Below are positions 24,949-34,514 of a stretch of 64,000 nucleotides of DNA, piece after piece. Position numbers and translations under genes: made by a program. Source of the DNA: Parahaliea mediterranea (GTDB lineage: Bacteria > Pseudomonadota > Gammaproteobacteria > Pseudomonadales > Halieaceae). Positions within the stretch are counted from its first letter, which is position 1. The number at the start of each line of letters is the position of its first letter. The stretch is from NCBI RefSeq assembly GCF_003402235.1, contig NZ_QEWO01000002.1:558001-622000 (forward strand), in the 5' to 3' direction. The notes below the pieces were generated by a model. It had not been told where the DNA came from and searched no databases. It saw only the letters and a list, made by a program, of their open reading frames with translations.

Positions 24949-26426
24949 TGAATATCCCCAGCGCTCACTTTCTACCGGGAACAGGCAAGCAGCTTGGTAA
25001 CAAGTACGTATTGATCGACTGTCTCGGTGATGGTACTCACGGCTGGGTCTGGCGTTCACAGCGACTTTCCGACAATCAAGTGGTTGCCGTTAAAATCCCC
25101 AAGAACATTTCGTCTCCGGATCGTTCACTTGCAGAAGGTAAAGAATTAATTGGAATCAATCCGCATCCCAATGTCATTGAAATTTACGACATGGGTCGTG
25201 TGCCTCCAGAGAAAGAGTGGTACGCGATTGAAATGGAGTATTTCCCGAGCGAAAGCCTTGCACAAAAGTTGGAGCGTAGATCTCACCACTTTGGCAACAC
25301 CTATGACCGGCTGTTTAACATCTATTCCCAGGTTCTGGAAGCGGTGGGATACCTCGCGGGATTGGACGATCCCATCTCTCATGGCGACATCAAGCCGCAC
25401 AATATCCTCATAGGCCAGGGTGATCACGTGAAGCTGACTGACTTCGGCAGCTCGGCATTGCCGGAGGAGATTTACGTCAGAACGCGAGAAAATGGTGGGA
25501 CAGTGTTGTATTCCGCCCCGGAATTCTGTGACTGTGTATCAAGACAAGGAAACTTCGAGCAACTTCTGGCTGGCGACATCTATAGTCTCGGGGTGTTGCT
25601 GTATCAGCTAACCACAGGACGCTTGCCACACGATACTCAGGCCCAAGTACTGCGCCACAGCACCTTTGCAAAACCACGCGAGATAAATTCCACCATTTGC
25701 GCTGCGCTAGAGGATGTAATGCTGCAATGTTTGCAGCGGGAACCATCACGTCGTTTTACATCTATCAACGAACTGAAGGAGGCGTTTAAGCGCGCGGCCA
25801 CTCTACAGAATCAGCAATCGAATGTCGTTCATCTTGCCAGCGTCTCTGCACCATCACGCGACTGGTCATCTGAAGTCGTCGACTCGCTAGCAAAATCCGA
25901 GTACCAGAAAGCTGCTGCACTGGCCAATACGGAATTCCGTCGATCTAAAGACCCCAATGCCCTTTTGCAGGAACTTAATGCCCTGTATCGAGGCGAGCGC
26001 TGGTTCGATTTCGAGAAATCTGTTCTAGGACTGGACGGGCAATATCTGAAGATAGAAGGATGCACAGGAGCCCATATCCGCGAACTAGTTGTAAAAGTAT
26101 TTATGAAACTGAGAAAGCTCGACCAGGCTCAGCAAGTCCTGGAAACCGCCAAGTTGCGAGGTGATTTGTCATTCGAGCTATCAATGTGCGAAGCCTCTAT
26201 TGATGCGATGCAGGCCAGATACACTCAGGCAAGGAAGAAATTGGAGGCTCTAAATCGTTCAAACCCTCTGAATTTTTCAATTCTGAAACGATTGGTGATG
26301 GCCTGCGAACAGGAACGGAATTATGACGATGCGGCAGGATTTCTAAGAGCAGCCCTTAAGGTTTGTCCAGATGATGAGAAATTACTGCAAAAGAGAAAGC
26401 AGTACGAAATCTTAGGAAAATGGTGA
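24948..26426 (+). CDS. Hanks-type Ser/Thr protein kinase with C-terminal repeat domain
   Basis: A 492-residue protein. The kinase domain (about 18-275) has the Gly-rich loop GDGTHG (27-32), the ATP-binding Lys49 (VAVKI), the catalytic loop HGDIKPHN (145-152), DFG at 165-167 and YSAPE. All catalytic residues are present; HGD replaces the common HRD, as in many bacterial kinases that do not need activation-loop phosphorylation. About 200 residues follow with helical TPR-like repeats. There is no membrane segment, so it is cytoplasmic. It ends the twelve-gene operon and probably acts as sensor or trigger, as kinases do in MADS and BREX-like systems. Confidence 0.92.
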   Translation: MNIPSAHFLPGTGKQLGNKYVLIDCLGDGTHGWVWRSQRLSDNQVVAVKIPKNISSPDRSLAEGKELIGINPHPNVIEIYDMGRVPPEKEWYAIEMEYFPSESLAQKLERRSHHFGNTYDRLFNIYSQVLEAVGYLAGLDDPISHGDIKPHNILIGQGDHVKLTDFGSSALPEEIYVRTRENGGTVLYSAPEFCDCVSRQGNFEQLLAGDIYSLGVLLYQLTTGRLPHDTQAQVLRHSTFAKPREINSTICAALEDVMLQCLQREPSRRFTSINELKEAFKRAATLQNQQSNVVHLASVSAPSRDWSSEVVDSLAKSEYQKAAALANTEFRRSKDPNALLQELNALYRGERWFDFEKSVLGLDGQYLKIEGCTGAHIRELVVKVFMKLRKLDQAQQVLETAKLRGDLSFELSMCEASIDAMQARYTQARKKLEALNRSNPLNFSILKRLVMACEQERNYDDAAGFLRAALKVCPDDEKLLQKRKQYEILGKW

Positions 26427-26711
26427 AATAGCGACTGATAGCTCTGACGATAGGGACTTTTCTATAGCTTTTTCAGACTAAAGAAAAGCGAGACTTGCGC
26501 GAATTTTCGTAATCCGATGTGAGCGTTCGACTGGCTATATAGGTCACATATGATAGCGACCAGTAGCGCACCGTAACGCTTGGCGTAGATTCCACATTTC
26601 TGTGTAAATTGACGCAAACTAAAGCGACAGATTCGGTGAATACAAATAAAGCACAGGCAAAGACAATAATTAGCTTCTGCATTACAATTCATCGAAGTCG
26701 GAGGAGGAATC

Positions 26712-26942
26712 ATGACCTCTACAACCAAGAAGCTCTTTACTCGCCGGATCTTGCCGGCTGCTTTTTCGGTGATAGCCACCGCCGGTCATCTTCTGCGCGA
26801 TGTACTTGGTTTTTTCGCTGAGAGTGCAGAGACAGCACCAGACAAAACGAATGCTGATACTATTCGCGGAGGCGTCATGAATTACCGCACCGGCAAACTC
26901 GACGACGGTACAGACGCCTCTGGCTGGTACGAAAATGACTAA
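26712..26942 (+). CDS. Small conserved ICE protein
   Basis: A 76-residue protein with a strong GGAGGAGG ribosome-binding site. It has a basic, partly hydrophobic N-terminus (KKLFTRRILPAAFSVIATAGHLL) and ends GGVMNYRTGKLDDGTDASGWYEND. I associate this type of C-terminal motif with short proteins beside traG in PFGI-type elements, from memory. Its last bases overlap the end of the convergent TraG gene by 4. The function is unknown. The preceding 285 bases after the kinase gene contain no convincing gene or terminator. Confidence 0.65.
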   Translation: MTSTTKKLFTRRILPAAFSVIATAGHLLRDVLGFFAESAETAPDKTNADTIRGGVMNYRTGKLDDGTDASGWYEND

Positions 26943-28504
26943 CGCTTCTTACCCTTAGTTAGCGCCATTTTCCCGATGCTTCCCCCCTGGTTTCCCGCGT
27001 CCTGCGCGGGAGCCTTGATGGGACTAGCTGCAGCGTCAATCGACTGCCCTACTCTCACCCCCACCCACGCCATCATCCCGCTCCATAACAACGGTAATCC
27101 CAGATAGAGACTGGTGGTGATCATGTTCAGCAGCATACGCTTGGCGTCGTGTTCGCCGGGATTGGCGAATATCTGCAGGAAGACGTTGACATCTGGGTAC
27201 ATCGACAGAATCAAGTTCTGATCCACCCACATAGCCAGATACCAGAGCACCGTCCAGAATTTGATGGTGAAAATGGCCATCCCAGCGACCACCATCATGG
27301 CGATGGAGTAGCGGGACAAGACGACCACCAGTGGCAGCAGTGCATAGATTCCCAGCAACATAATGGCCTGGACCATAGGCAATGACTGCAGCACGGCGGT
27401 CATGGTGACGGAAAATAGGGCCGACGCAGTGATCACGCCACCGGCGGCAAGGCCCCCTTTGACCATATTGCCCGCCGTATTGAACAAGCCCGAGCCGGAT
27501 GTATTGTTGGCAATCAGCTCATTGCTCGACCAGGAAGGCGGTGCGTTGGTAAGCACGGTTTTAGCGACGGCGTCGTTTTGCTGCTCGCCCGCGAGTGTAG
27601 GTGCGATGGCGACCACCAATCCGGAGAAGCCTGCGGATGTGGCATCGGCTTCATTGATCAGCTTCTGTCTTAGCCCGATCGCAGCATCGTCCCACCACTG
27701 ATTGCAGTAGGGTTTGCCCCAAGTCGGCGGCGCCGTCAGATCGTACTCTGTGTCCCTGACTACGTTGTAGGCCCAGCCGGTGATTTGGTTGGCTGGGCGC
27801 AAAGTATCGTAATAGCCTGGGGTATCGCGGTAGACGTGGGAGCCCATCCAGTCCGGGTCATCGGGGCCATAGGTGGCGAGGATGCCAGTGATCGCCGGGG
27901 TATCCGGCCGCTCCGCCTGGTACTTTGAGCGGGCTGGGATGTAACACTGGCTGAAAAAGTCGCTGACTTCCTGCCGAAGGCGAGGGTCCGCGATGGTGGC
28001 CAGGCGGGCTTGCTGCTCGAAGGTGCGCATATCAGCGACCGTTGGCAGACCTTCGATAATCGCGTGATTCAACCCTGAGCTGAGAGCGATCACGCCGTAC
28101 CACCAGACGGGAACATTGACAGTTGCTGCAGAACCCGTGAATCCGGCCGTGCCATAGGTACTCTGTGGGGACGCTACCGTCGCAGTTGCCGGTGTTGGGT
28201 CCAACAAGGTCGGCGGTGGTGAATGGGACAGAGTTGCTGCGTTGAGGGGTGTGAGAGCAGCTGGCTGCCCGGCGAGCACGACCACCAGTAGCGCGATAAA
28301 CAACTCGATCTCCATGCGTCTTAAAGAGAGGCCACTAGCATGGCCAACTTCGCCGCCCTGTGCTGGTTCGCGCCAGTTATCGATCAGGATCCCGAGGAAC
28401 GGGAGATAGACGATACCGGTACCGACCAGTACATCCCACAGAATGCCGTAGAAGGCCCAGCCAAAGAGTGAAGTAAAGAGTTCCAGGTAACTGTCGACGC
28501 TCAT
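26939..28504 (-). CDS. traG: TraG N-terminal domain conjugal transfer protein
   Basis: A 521-residue polytopic inner-membrane protein. Hydrophobic segments lie near the N-terminus (LFGWAFYGILWDVLVGTGIVYL, read in parts; ELFIALLVVVLAG) and in a C-terminal cluster (VMTAVLQSLPMVQAIMLLGIYALLPLVVVL and following). A long periplasmic loop lies between. This layout and its place at the end of the tra cluster identify the TraG-N family used in mating-pair formation and stabilisation. The start overlaps the upstream stop by one base. Confidence 0.88.
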   Translation of the reverse strand: MSVDSYLELFTSLFGWAFYGILWDVLVGTGIVYLPFLGILIDNWREPAQGGEVGHASGLSLRRMEIELFIALLVVVLAGQPAALTPLNAATLSHSPPPTLLDPTPATATVASPQSTYGTAGFTGSAATVNVPVWWYGVIALSSGLNHAIIEGLPTVADMRTFEQQARLATIADPRLRQEVSDFFSQCYIPARSKYQAERPDTPAITGILATYGPDDPDWMGSHVYRDTPGYYDTLRPANQITGWAYNVVRDTEYDLTAPPTWGKPYCNQWWDDAAIGLRQKLINEADATSAGFSGLVVAIAPTLAGEQQNDAVAKTVLTNAPPSWSSNELIANNTSGSGLFNTAGNMVKGGLAAGGVITASALFSVTMTAVLQSLPMVQAIMLLGIYALLPLVVVLSRYSIAMMVVAGMAIFTIKFWTVLWYLAMWVDQNLILSMYPDVNVFLQIFANPGEHDAKRMLLNMITTSLYLGLPLLWSGMMAWVGVRVGQSIDAAASPIKAPAQDAGNQGGSIGKMALTKGKKR

Positions 28505-28878
28505 CAGCCGTACGTCTCAGCAATCAGGTCGAGGAACTTCACGACCATCCCCTGCCCTAGCACCAGCTCAAGCAGGATCAGCCAAGTAGCTGCCCGCCAT
28601 CTCAATTCGGTGAGGTACTCAGCCTGGACGGAACTCAGCTTTCCTGACGCAGATAAGCGCTGGACAACGTAGCTCCAGCTAAACGCAGCCGTGGCGATTA
28701 CGCCCCAGCGCAGCAGGGTCAACGTCAGCCGCCATGTTGCCATAGTCTGCTCAATCGACTGGATGGACTCGGTTTGCAATCGATGCATCAGTAGATAACC
28801 CGCTCCTGCGGTCAGCAGGGCGGCCACGGTGGTGCACAGCAGAAAACCTTTTCTCCTGGGGCGGGTATTACTGCACAC
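28504..28878 (-). CDS. Small membrane protein of the conjugation module
   Basis: A 124-residue protein with three likely membrane segments: FLLCTTVAALLTAGAGYLLM, WGVIATAAFSWSYVV and ATWLILLELVLGQGMVV. It overlaps TIGR03755 by 11 bases upstream and TraG by one base downstream, so it is translationally coupled to both. A protein of this size is regularly found here in PFGI-type elements; no specific function is known to me. Confidence 0.8.
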   Translation of the reverse strand: MCSNTRPRRKGFLLCTTVAALLTAGAGYLLMHRLQTESIQSIEQTMATWRLTLTLLRWGVIATAAFSWSYVVQRLSASGKLSSVQAEYLTELRWRAATWLILLELVLGQGMVVKFLDLIAETYG

Positions 28879-30208
28879 GACCGCCTCGCAAGGGGTTGGG
28901 GTCGAGTGTCGGCACCTCTGGTACCGTCAGTGAACTCTGCCGTTTCGCAGCCGCTCGCTCGAGCAGCGTGGCAACGGTATCCGAGACCACTTCTCGGCGC
29001 ACCCGGGTTTCGAACAGCAGGTTTTCAATCTCTTTATCAAGCTCGGCGATGGAGTTGTCGGCATGTTCGCGAGCCACCTCGGTGGCGTAAACTTCCGGTA
29101 CCTGGCGTCCCGACAACAGCAGACGGCGGGCATATAGAGCTTTCTCGACCGTGCGCGCGGTGCTGATCTCGGAGACCAGACGCCCCATGATCAGGCTCTG
29201 CTCGGAGGCCGGCATCTCGCGGATCGCCTCGATCACCTGGCGAGTGATGGCCACACCGGGAGCGGTGATCTGATCGAGATTGACCAGCGTGGGCGGGGTC
29301 GCGCCGCTGACCAGGTTCTGGATCTCAGTGGTGACAATGGCCGACTCCTGATAGAGCTTCGGTAGCAGGCCGGTACCGGGAATACTGTCCTTGCGGCAGG
29401 TGTCACAGGTAGTGACGATGTTCTCCCCCACCACATCCACCGTCCAATCGCGGGCGTCGGCCGGTGATGCCCAGATTTCCGACAGGCGCGTGGCCGATGC
29501 GGCCGGGACCGGACTGGGGTCGGTCACAGCCCGATTCATATTGATGTTGTAACCGGCCTCGACGATATCACCGGTGAACTCCAGCACTGGCTGGCCACTG
29601 CCGCCAGCCTGCCCACCGATCCAGGGCACGCCGTTATCGCCATTGGAGGATTCCACCGTGTCTTTGGCGGTGACCGCATCATTGCCGCCAATCCCCATCT
29701 GTACCTTCCAGTCGTTCCCTTTGGATACGGTGATCAAATCGGCATAGGGGTTCTTGCCCTGGGCAATCTCGGCCTCCATCTGCTCACAGGACTTGGTGGC
29801 CAGCTGCATGGTTTCCTCGGCCTTGATCAGCGCGTTCTGAAAGAGATCGTAAAGACCGGGGTTGGCCCGCTGCAGGATCAGCGCGGGCAAAGCCGCTATG
29901 GCACTCGTGGCGGCGGCGGTCATGGCGTTCATCATGTCGTCAACGCCAGCCCCGATATCATTCAGGGTGTTGGTCACTGCGGCCACTGGATCGAACTTGC
30001 CGCAGCTATAGCCCAGCCCCAGTTGAGCAGACCCACCCAAGGTGACAGAAACCACTGCTGGATTGGCGGGTACCGAAACCGGTTCCGCACCACCGATTTC
30101 GTAGTACCACAAACCATCTTCAGTCGGCGCCTGTGCGGCGCTCGCGCCATGACCTAACATCAGGAGTGACGGGAGCAGAGATATACAAAGCACAGTGCGT
30201 TTGGTCAT
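28868..30208 (-). CDS. ICE conjugation protein, TIGR03755 (PFL_4711) family
   Basis: A 446-residue exported protein: signal peptide MTKRTVLCISLLPSLLMLGHGASA, then a Gly/Ala-rich region with YSCGKFDP, a CDTCRKD motif in the middle, and a helical C-terminal third rich in Arg and Glu. Order and features match the PFL_4711-type protein of MPF-G systems, thought to act in the periplasm in mating-pair assembly. The start overlaps the TIGR03756 stop by 4 bases. Confidence 0.88.
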   Translation of the reverse strand: MTKRTVLCISLLPSLLMLGHGASAAQAPTEDGLWYYEIGGAEPVSVPANPAVVSVTLGGSAQLGLGYSCGKFDPVAAVTNTLNDIGAGVDDMMNAMTAAATSAIAALPALILQRANPGLYDLFQNALIKAEETMQLATKSCEQMEAEIAQGKNPYADLITVSKGNDWKVQMGIGGNDAVTAKDTVESSNGDNGVPWIGGQAGGSGQPVLEFTGDIVEAGYNINMNRAVTDPSPVPAASATRLSEIWASPADARDWTVDVVGENIVTTCDTCRKDSIPGTGLLPKLYQESAIVTTEIQNLVSGATPPTLVNLDQITAPGVAITRQVIEAIREMPASEQSLIMGRLVSEISTARTVEKALYARRLLLSGRQVPEVYATEVAREHADNSIAELDKEIENLLFETRVRREVVSDTVATLLERAAAKRQSSLTVPEVPTLDPNPLRGGRVQ

Positions 30209-31230
30209 GGTGGATAGATGATCCAGTTGATGTCGTACAGGAAGAACTGACCCTGCCGTTCACAGCACTGGTAAGGCCGCCAAAGGTTCCAGGCATAGTC
30301 GCCCTCCTCGTCGACGCGGCCACCGCCCCAACCCGCGGCGCTTGCCAGATCGTTGGTGCCAAATACGCTGCAGCTGGATTCAGCTCGGGGCAGCAGCATC
30401 TGCCATTCGCCAGTCTCTGGATCGCCTTCAACCAACGGGCCCGGTGACCAGATTCGCTGGTCCGTGCTGGAGGACGGCGAGATCTGGTGGTAAATGTGCG
30501 GTTGGCCACCTCGCGTCACGATATCCCCGGCGCGTTGGGCGTTGATCGCCGCCGCTTTGGGCTCCTCCGCCTGCGTTGTCCATCCCGTTCTCGGGTACAC
30601 ACCTCCCCAGGTCTGGAGCGGCCAGGTGCCAATTTCTCGCAGACCAGGAATCGAGCTGGCGGGATAGAACATCTCCGGGATCTCCATCCGCCAGGAAAGC
30701 GCATCCAGACTGGACATGAAATAGGGATAGAAGGAGATGGTTTCGGACTCGCACAGGTAGCCAGTACCCGCGACAATATCTGAGAGCGCGCTCACCGGAT
30801 GTCCGATGACATCGGTCTCCCGGAAAATCAGATTACGGTGGTCCCTGTTGCCCTGCCCGCCTTCTGTTCGATTCCCGGCGCTCTCTATGGGCACGCCAAT
30901 CAGGCTGCCAAGAAGTCCCGTGGCGGCCGAATGTTGTGCGGCCCCAAGCACACTGCGGATCTCTGTCCAGGGATTGCCGCCGAGATCGTTGTAGCTGCTC
31001 ACCACCGCATCCGGCTGGTAATGGCCAACTTTGATCGAGGTCTCGATATTGCATTCATAGAGGGAACAGCGCAGCCAAAAGCACATCCCCACCGGCATCC
31101 AGCGCATACAACTCAGTGCTGCACTCGCGGTTTGGGACACGATTTCCGTGGTAGTGATGGATCCGGCATGTCCCATGAGAGAGGCCCACATCAGCAGGAT
31201 AGGTCCGAAACGGCGGAGACTACGCATCAT
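30205..31230 (-). CDS. ICE conjugation protein, TIGR03756 (PFL_4710, TraU-like)
   Basis: About 341 residues; start at ATG 31230, which overlaps the upstream stop, in preference to the in-frame ATG at 31254. After a signal peptide (FGPILLMWASLMGHAGS) there are paired Cys (LSCMRWMPVGMCFWLRCSLYECN), as in the TraU family of F-like systems. The C-terminus has AYNLWRPYQCCERQ-like aromatic and Cys residues (as YAWNLWRPYQCCERQGQ). It is a periplasmic pore-assembly component by family. Confidence 0.88.
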   Translation of the reverse strand: MMRSLRRFGPILLMWASLMGHAGSITTTEIVSQTASAALSCMRWMPVGMCFWLRCSLYECNIETSIKVGHYQPDAVVSSYNDLGGNPWTEIRSVLGAAQHSAATGLLGSLIGVPIESAGNRTEGGQGNRDHRNLIFRETDVIGHPVSALSDIVAGTGYLCESETISFYPYFMSSLDALSWRMEIPEMFYPASSIPGLREIGTWPLQTWGGVYPRTGWTTQAEEPKAAAINAQRAGDIVTRGGQPHIYHQISPSSSTDQRIWSPGPLVEGDPETGEWQMLLPRAESSCSVFGTNDLASAAGWGGGRVDEEGDYAWNLWRPYQCCERQGQFFLYDINWIIYPP

Positions 31231-31664
31231 GGGCAACGCTCCCCGGCCCGCCACTCCTGATACAGCTGGATTGCCGCGACAAGGTCAGTCATGCCGTACA
31301 CGACAAACTTGCCATCGAAGACAATGGCGGGATAGCGATCAAGGCCATACTGCATCGCCTTGACCAGCCCGGTAGCGGCATTTTCCAGTTCACCACTGAG
31401 CCCGACACCCATGCGCTGCAGGTGCCGAAGCGTCATCTGCTTTGCGATTTCGGGATCCGCGGGCAAATCGTTGGAGAGTTCCTGCTGCAGTCGGTCTATA
31501 CGATCGATCACGTAAACCGACGTAGCGTCAGCGTCGCTCTGAACTGGGTGGAAGGAGTCGATGAAAACCTCGATCGAACCTGGGATCTCGCTCGCCTCAA
31601 TCGACTGGTAGCACAGCACGACGAAGAAGGTTGAAAGAAGACGGAGGGGCTTTCGAGCATTCAC
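31227..31664 (-). CDS. ICE conjugation protein, TIGR03757 (PFL_4709, TrbC/TraW-like)
   Basis: A 145-residue exported protein: signal peptide MNARKPLRLLSTFFVVLCYQ, then IEVFIDSFHPV and a C-terminal thioredoxin-like motif GLDRYPAIVFDGKFVVYG. The PAIVFDGxxVVYG element is shared with TrbC-type periplasmic proteins of F-like transfer systems. It is coupled to TIGR03756. A 110-base gap without a gene separates it from the TraC-like ATPase upstream. Confidence 0.85.
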   Translation of the reverse strand: MNARKPLRLLSTFFVVLCYQSIEASEIPGSIEVFIDSFHPVQSDADATSVYVIDRIDRLQQELSNDLPADPEIAKQMTLRHLQRMGVGLSGELENAATGLVKAMQYGLDRYPAIVFDGKFVVYGMTDLVAAIQLYQEWRAGERCP

Positions 31665-31774
31665 CGGCGGTCACCCAGCCTCAGATACCGTTGACAAGGC
31701 ATTCATGCTGAGGGATTGTCGGGAGGAGGGAAACGAAGAATTCTGACCGAAGACGTGGGGGTTTCTGCTCCGCC

Positions 31775-34501
31775 CTACTCCCGCTTGCGCGATTCTTCGA
31801 TACGTCGGGCGATCTCGTAAACCGCCTCCAGCTCCGTGCAGTTCTTTTCGCGCATAATCGCCGCACGCTCGGCCTTCTCGTGTTTTTCTGTCATGGCCAG
31901 CGCCAGAGACAGGGCCGGCGGGACATTGCGGAACAGGGCTTCGACCTTGTCGGCCAACACCACGCCCTCCACATATTTCCCTGGCTCCTTGCGCGCTGAG
32001 AGCAGCAGGTTGCGCTGTTCGTCATTCAGATCCTTGAAGCGGGCTATCTGCTCCACCTCTTCTTTCGGGATCACCAGGCAGAGCCACCACTCCATCATAT
32101 TGAGCATCTTGCGACTGGCGTCCGGGAAGTCTTCCAGATTCTGGGTAGCGATCCAGAACCAGGCACCGAGCTTGCGCCACATCTTGGTAATCTTGACCAC
32201 GTAGCGCGCCAGCAGGGGGTTGGTGGTGATGATATGGCCTTCATCGGTGACCACCAGCGTGGGGCGATCGTCGTGTTGGTGGCGTTCCACCAGATCATTG
32301 ATATTGCTCATCATCGACAGGTAGGCGACAGTAAGCTGATCCTCGTAGCCTTCGCGGGCCAGCATGCCCATTTCGAGGATGGTGACATCGGCTTCCGGCC
32401 AGGACTGCCCCGGCCGGTTAAAGAAATGCCCCGCCAGCCCCGAGCAAAACAGCGCCATGCCATCACCCATCTCCAGAGCACGGTTGCGCCGGTGTTCAGG
32501 GAGTTCACGATTGGCGGCAATGGCCCGGAAGGCATCGACGACATCCTGGGTAATCACCTGCGTTCGACTGGTCTCTTTCACCGTTTTCGCGGCGAGGAAT
32601 ATGGCGTTGCGGATCAATAGCCGGTCTGCTCGGGTCAAGCGGGCATCCTCGCGCTCGTCGCCGCCGGTGATCATGATGCGCGCGGCAATCTCCATTTCAC
32701 CGAGAATGTCCCGGTTGCCGCCCTCGTCCTCCACATCCTCATCATCCAGTGACGCTTCGATAGCCGTATCGTTGACGTCCAGCGGGTTGAACGACTGGCG
32801 CCGCTCCAGCAGGCGCAGCGCATCGGCGAACGGAGGCAGACTGACATCGACGCTGGGATTGAGGGTAATCTGATTGACCGACAGATCGTGGCCGGCAAAG
32901 TGCTGCCCCAACAGGGAGAACGAGCCTCCCGCTTCGATAATGAAGATGCGGGGCCGGTGGCGCGCCACCATCTGTTGCAGCAAATACACCAACAGCGCTG
33001 ACTTCCCCGCCCCGGTCGGCCCGAGAATCAGCATGTGGGCGTTCTTCTTGCGGTCATCCCGATGCAGCGGGTCAAACACCAGCGGCTCGGCCCCGCGGTT
33101 ATAGAACACCAGGCCCGGATGGCCTGTCCCACGGGAGCGCCCGTAGAACGGTACCAGATTGGCGATATGGCGGGAGAATATCAGGCGCGACCGGCGCCGT
33201 GACTTGTCCAGTTCCACGTCAAAGGCCATAGGGAGGTTGCGGATATAGCTGTCCAGTGCGAGCAAATCCGCTTCCTGGGTGATCAGTTGCAGGCCATTGG
33301 GCAGCAGTAGCGCGTTGAGTCGATTCAGATTGGCACGCAAGGCCTTGTGATCCTCACCGCGCACATAGAACGCCAGGTTCACGGGGTAGAGTTTGTTGCC
33401 CTGCGCCATCTCCCGCTCGACCTGTTCAGCATCTTCCCGCGTGATGGACGCTTCCGCCGAATCCCCCACCGCGGCGCGCTTGATCTGGGCAATGTGGTTA
33501 CGGGTCGTGTCCTGGGGTTTGATGGTGATGGTCATGGCCATGACCGTATGCTCGGGCAGCCGGTCAAATAACGAGAATACCTGATCCCCGGCCTGGCGCT
33601 CGGCGGTGAAATGCCCAATATCCGGTGTGCGCCGAAGGCTTTGCACGGTCACGACGGTATGGGGCATGTTGTCGAACACCCAGCTCGCCGTGCCCTCATC
33701 GGAGCGCGGCATCGACAGGGTCAGTTGCTCAGCAAAATCGTACCCGAATGGCAGGTTTTCATCCCCGGGATAGGGTGCAATCTGTAGCAGGCTTTGCGGA
33801 TCACCCTTGGCCACGCCCGGTCGGGGATTGAACCAGGGCAGTAGCCATTCATAAAAGGCCTGGCCATCGGCCCGCCTGGCCTTGATACCGACCGAGGCCA
33901 ACGACGCGATCCATTTGATGGCCACATCATTGAGGGCCTCTTCCATTTCCAGTACCGAAGGGGATTTACCGTTGTGTTTGAGACGGCGGTAAAGTACCAC
34001 ACGAATGCGGCGTTGCTGTCCCTGCCAGCGAGAGCCGGTCACGGTGGTGTCCTCAAACAAGCCTCCCGCCCTCGAGATCGCCTGCAGGTGGCGGGCCATC
34101 ACAGACTGGTAATAGTGCGAATATGCCGATGCGCGAACCGCTGGCGACGGATACTGTTCCATCGATGTATTAAAACGATGCAGCCGAGGCTCATCCTGCA
34201 CATAAATCTGTAACACCCAGGGCGCTTCATCCCGCTCGGGAATGGATTCGTTGATCGCGACCTGGATCGCATCCCGCAGTTGCAACATAAACCCCGGTGT
34301 TCTGGCTTCACAGCCGACCGGGGTTATGTCGAACAGCGCGCCCATACTGATGCCATCCTCCAGCAGGAATGCTTTGCTCTCAGGGATATATTCCATCCAG
34401 GGCAACAGATCGGTGAAAGACGGGGGTCGCTCGTACTGCCGTTTGATCGACGCGCTGGTTAATGGCGCACCGTCGCCCTGACTTGTTCTCTTCGCTGGCA
34501 T
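31775..34501 (-). CDS. traC: TraC/VirB4-like conjugative transfer ATPase, TIGR03744 (PFL_4706)
   Basis: A 908-residue cytoplasmic ATPase that powers assembly of the type IV secretion channel. Walker A is LILGPTGAGKSALL (near 495), Walker B LVVTDEGHIITT (near 750), followed by the conserved ATQNLEDF. The N-terminal 450 residues form the VirB4/TraC N-terminal domain. Length and motifs fit the PFL_4706 family closely. It starts 13 bases after the lipoprotein stop and is the only VirB4-type ATPase in the window. Confidence 0.95.
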   Translation of the reverse strand: MPAKRTSQGDGAPLTSASIKRQYERPPSFTDLLPWMEYIPESKAFLLEDGISMGALFDITPVGCEARTPGFMLQLRDAIQVAINESIPERDEAPWVLQIYVQDEPRLHRFNTSMEQYPSPAVRASAYSHYYQSVMARHLQAISRAGGLFEDTTVTGSRWQGQQRRIRVVLYRRLKHNGKSPSVLEMEEALNDVAIKWIASLASVGIKARRADGQAFYEWLLPWFNPRPGVAKGDPQSLLQIAPYPGDENLPFGYDFAEQLTLSMPRSDEGTASWVFDNMPHTVVTVQSLRRTPDIGHFTAERQAGDQVFSLFDRLPEHTVMAMTITIKPQDTTRNHIAQIKRAAVGDSAEASITREDAEQVEREMAQGNKLYPVNLAFYVRGEDHKALRANLNRLNALLLPNGLQLITQEADLLALDSYIRNLPMAFDVELDKSRRRSRLIFSRHIANLVPFYGRSRGTGHPGLVFYNRGAEPLVFDPLHRDDRKKNAHMLILGPTGAGKSALLVYLLQQMVARHRPRIFIIEAGGSFSLLGQHFAGHDLSVNQITLNPSVDVSLPPFADALRLLERRQSFNPLDVNDTAIEASLDDEDVEDEGGNRDILGEMEIAARIMITGGDEREDARLTRADRLLIRNAIFLAAKTVKETSRTQVITQDVVDAFRAIAANRELPEHRRNRALEMGDGMALFCSGLAGHFFNRPGQSWPEADVTILEMGMLAREGYEDQLTVAYLSMMSNINDLVERHQHDDRPTLVVTDEGHIITTNPLLARYVVKITKMWRKLGAWFWIATQNLEDFPDASRKMLNMMEWWLCLVIPKEEVEQIARFKDLNDEQRNLLLSARKEPGKYVEGVVLADKVEALFRNVPPALSLALAMTEKHEKAERAAIMREKNCTELEAVYEIARRIEESRKRE

Positions 34502-34514
34502 CGGGCAATCCTGC

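Noticed and set aside
9173-26426. Assignment of the operon to BREX, DISARM or classical type I restriction
   Set aside because: No PglZ, BrxL, DrmA/DrmB helicase or HsdR gene is present, while a HerA-NurA pair and a kinase are.
26473-26682. 69-residue minus-strand frame with a signal-like N-terminus (MQKLIIVFACALFVF)
   Set aside because: No ribosome-binding site, a competing frame on the same strand, and no recognisable homologue; left out though a small secreted protein cannot be excluded.
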